A DNA stretch of 64,000 bases from Blastopirellula retiformator (GTDB lineage: Bacteria; Planctomycetota; Planctomycetia; Pirellulales; Pirellulaceae), in the NCBI RefSeq assembly GCF_007859755.1, contig NZ_SJPF01000003.1, positions 986,702-1,050,701 on the forward strand, given 5' to 3'. Shown here one piece after another: positions 63,011 through 64,000 of this stretch. The position numbers were made by a program, and so were the translations under genes. The number at the start of each line of letters is the position of its first letter. Within the stretch, counting starts at the first letter, position 1. The notes below the pieces were generated by a model. It was not told the origin of the DNA and ran no database searches. It worked only from the letters and a program-made list of their open reading frames with translations.

Positions 63011-63748
63011 CTAGTTGCTGTCGGCGATGTCTTGCAGGTTGACCAACCGCAGCCGACCGAACGGATTGTGCATCGGGCTGTCGGGCGGAAAGTCATCGCT
63101 CGTGTTCTCGACAACTTGCAAGCGAAAGCCCTTGAGATCGGCGATCAAGTGCCCGACTTCGATCGGCTTGTCGCCGCGGCAGACGTAACGCAGCAGTTCG
63201 ATAATCTCGTCCCCGTTCTCGTTGATGTCGGATAGCGACATCTGCAGGTCGGGATAACCGAGTGCGTGCATCCCCATGGTGTGGGCCTCGCTCTCGCCAC
63301 GGATGATTGAGACATAGGCGAAGCTGAGTGCGTCGGAGTTACCGGCGGCCGTCATCTCGATCCAGTCGCGGCCGCCATGAGCCAAAGCGCAATTGTCGAT
63401 GAAGACGCCTGCACCCCCTGCATCGATGATCGCGGTGGCGCACTCCATCATCTTTTGCGCCGCCTCGAGCGATCCGCCTGGTCCTTTGAGCCCCACATTG
63501 ACCGAGTAACGAGAGACGGTTTCCATCTCCTCCGCCGTCGGCGTCTCGCGATAAGAAGAGGCGAAGATCTGAGCGAAGCGATCATCGGGCGGCATCGGGA
63601 TGAACTCGACGCTGGTCCCGTCAGGCAAGAACATCGAATCCGGCGTCAGACGAAATCCCTCTGGCAATCGCTCGATTAGCTCGCCGGGATGCGCCCAAAC
63701 GCCAGGTATGCGGAAGGCGATCGAAGGGGATGGGAACGTCTCATGCAT
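63011..63748 (-). CDS. DUF4261 domain protein
   Basis: The ATG at 63748 (MHETFPSPSIAFRIPGVW) gives 245 residues; an in-frame start at 63817 would add a non-conserved, Pro-rich extension. Recognisable stretches are AIIDAGGAGVFIDNCALAHGG, MGMHALGYPDLQMSLSDIN and EIIELLRYVCRGDKPIEVGH. This pattern belongs to the DUF4261 family, whose function is unknown; no signal peptide is seen. The gene lies 93 bases downstream of the second repeat element. Confidence 0.75.
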   Translation of the reverse strand: MHETFPSPSIAFRIPGVWAHPGELIERLPEGFRLTPDSMFLPDGTSVEFIPMPPDDRFAQIFASSYRETPTAEEMETVSRYSVNVGLKGPGGSLEAAQKMMECATAIIDAGGAGVFIDNCALAHGGRDWIEMTAAGNSDALSFAYVSIIRGESEAHTMGMHALGYPDLQMSLSDINENGDEIIELLRYVCRGDKPIEVGHLIADLKGFRLQVVENTSDDFPPDSPMHNPFGRLRLVNLQDIADSN

Positions 63749-63840
63749 GGCGCTAACTCGCTTCTCTGGAGAGGGGGGCGGTGTGGCCATTAGGGCAACC
63801 AACGGCGGGAAAGTCAATCGTTTTTCTTGGCGAGCCGGGC

Positions 63841-64000
63841 CTTAGAGCGGTTTTCCTCCATCTGTATCGTTGTGGCTGGTTGTGGCCGCGCTGGTCGGCG
63901 TTGACCTGCATCGACGAATCTTGAGGATTCGCCTGCTTCGGTCGCCTTGACCAGCTTGCCTCACCAACGCCAGAAACGCTACTGCTATCAGAAAAACGCT
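63841..64000. mobile_element. MITE-like repeat, copy 2 (runs to window end)
   Basis: 160 bases matching 1211-1370 in the same orientation, with two visible substitutions. The left end is CTTAGAGCGGTTTTCC; the right end GAAAAACGCT is cut off by the window edge, so the last TA cannot be seen. It lies upstream of the DUF4261 gene, away from any coding sequence. Confidence 0.75.

Overview
The window reads as chromosomal DNA of a planctomycete, most likely from the Pirellulales (Blastopirellula/Bremerella/Rhodopirellula type). The signs are: a 23S-5S rRNA pair with no 16S gene upstream; a very long secreted protein with an N-terminal LEDRRVF motif and SdrD_B repeats; a Tat-exported Gfo/Idh/MocA oxidoreductase; DUF1080 and DUF6807 proteins; a sulfatase remnant; and a Ser/Thr kinase fused to a TPR-like region. 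This assignment comes from gene content only; no database was searched.

Layout. 1-5.6 kb: tail of an RND efflux pump, a small lipoprotein, a MITE-like repeat that supplies the stop codon of a double-HTH gene, tRNA-Leu, a rhodanese, CCA-adding enzyme and three small unknown genes. 5.7-12 kb: a WD40 gene followed by a 1736-residue SdrD_B/FG-GAP surface protein. 12-16.5 kb: a phosphoesterase, an exported protein with two HMA-like CCGxC domains, a DUF2817 peptidase and an oxidoreductase. 16.6-23.2 kb, minus strand: mfd, a parvulin and citrate synthase. 23.3-27.9 kb: a frameshifted gene, then a lone 23S-5S operon with its own boxA-like leader and processing stem. 28-35 kb: a Coa1-like membrane protein, an orphan Type-ISP-like DNA methyltransferase, acetyl-CoA synthetase, and a DUF6807-DUF1080 pair. 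35.1-36 kb is non-coding and holds a nested 149-bp palindrome inside a family of five short T-tailed motifs.

36-43.8 kb: a GT2 glycosyltransferase, an MFS transporter, and an exopolysaccharide-type operon (Wzz/GumC-like, ExeA-like ATPase, a coiled-coil protein fused to a CpsD-like domain without a P-loop, and a sugar epimerase). 44-50 kb: trpF, ahcY, DUF1015, three parS sites directly before parA-parB, and tRNA-Pro. 50.2-52.1 kb: an operon of a radical SAM/SPASM enzyme, an 88-residue one-TM protein and a signal peptidase I, which is my best candidate for an undescribed modification/secretion unit. 52.4-64 kb: a methyltransferase, an internally deleted sulfatase, a class V aminotransferase, an ATP-grasp gene with an in-frame amber codon, a kinase-TPR protein, an outer-membrane-type protein, a deleted and frameshifted beta-lactamase-family gene, an S10 carboxypeptidase and DUF4261.

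Two things stand out at window scale. The same 160-bp element lies at both ends (1211-1370 and 63841-64000) in the same orientation with 2 differences. Four genes are visibly broken, three of them within 53-61 kb. In several places a perfect or near-perfect hairpin contains the stop codons of the flanking genes.
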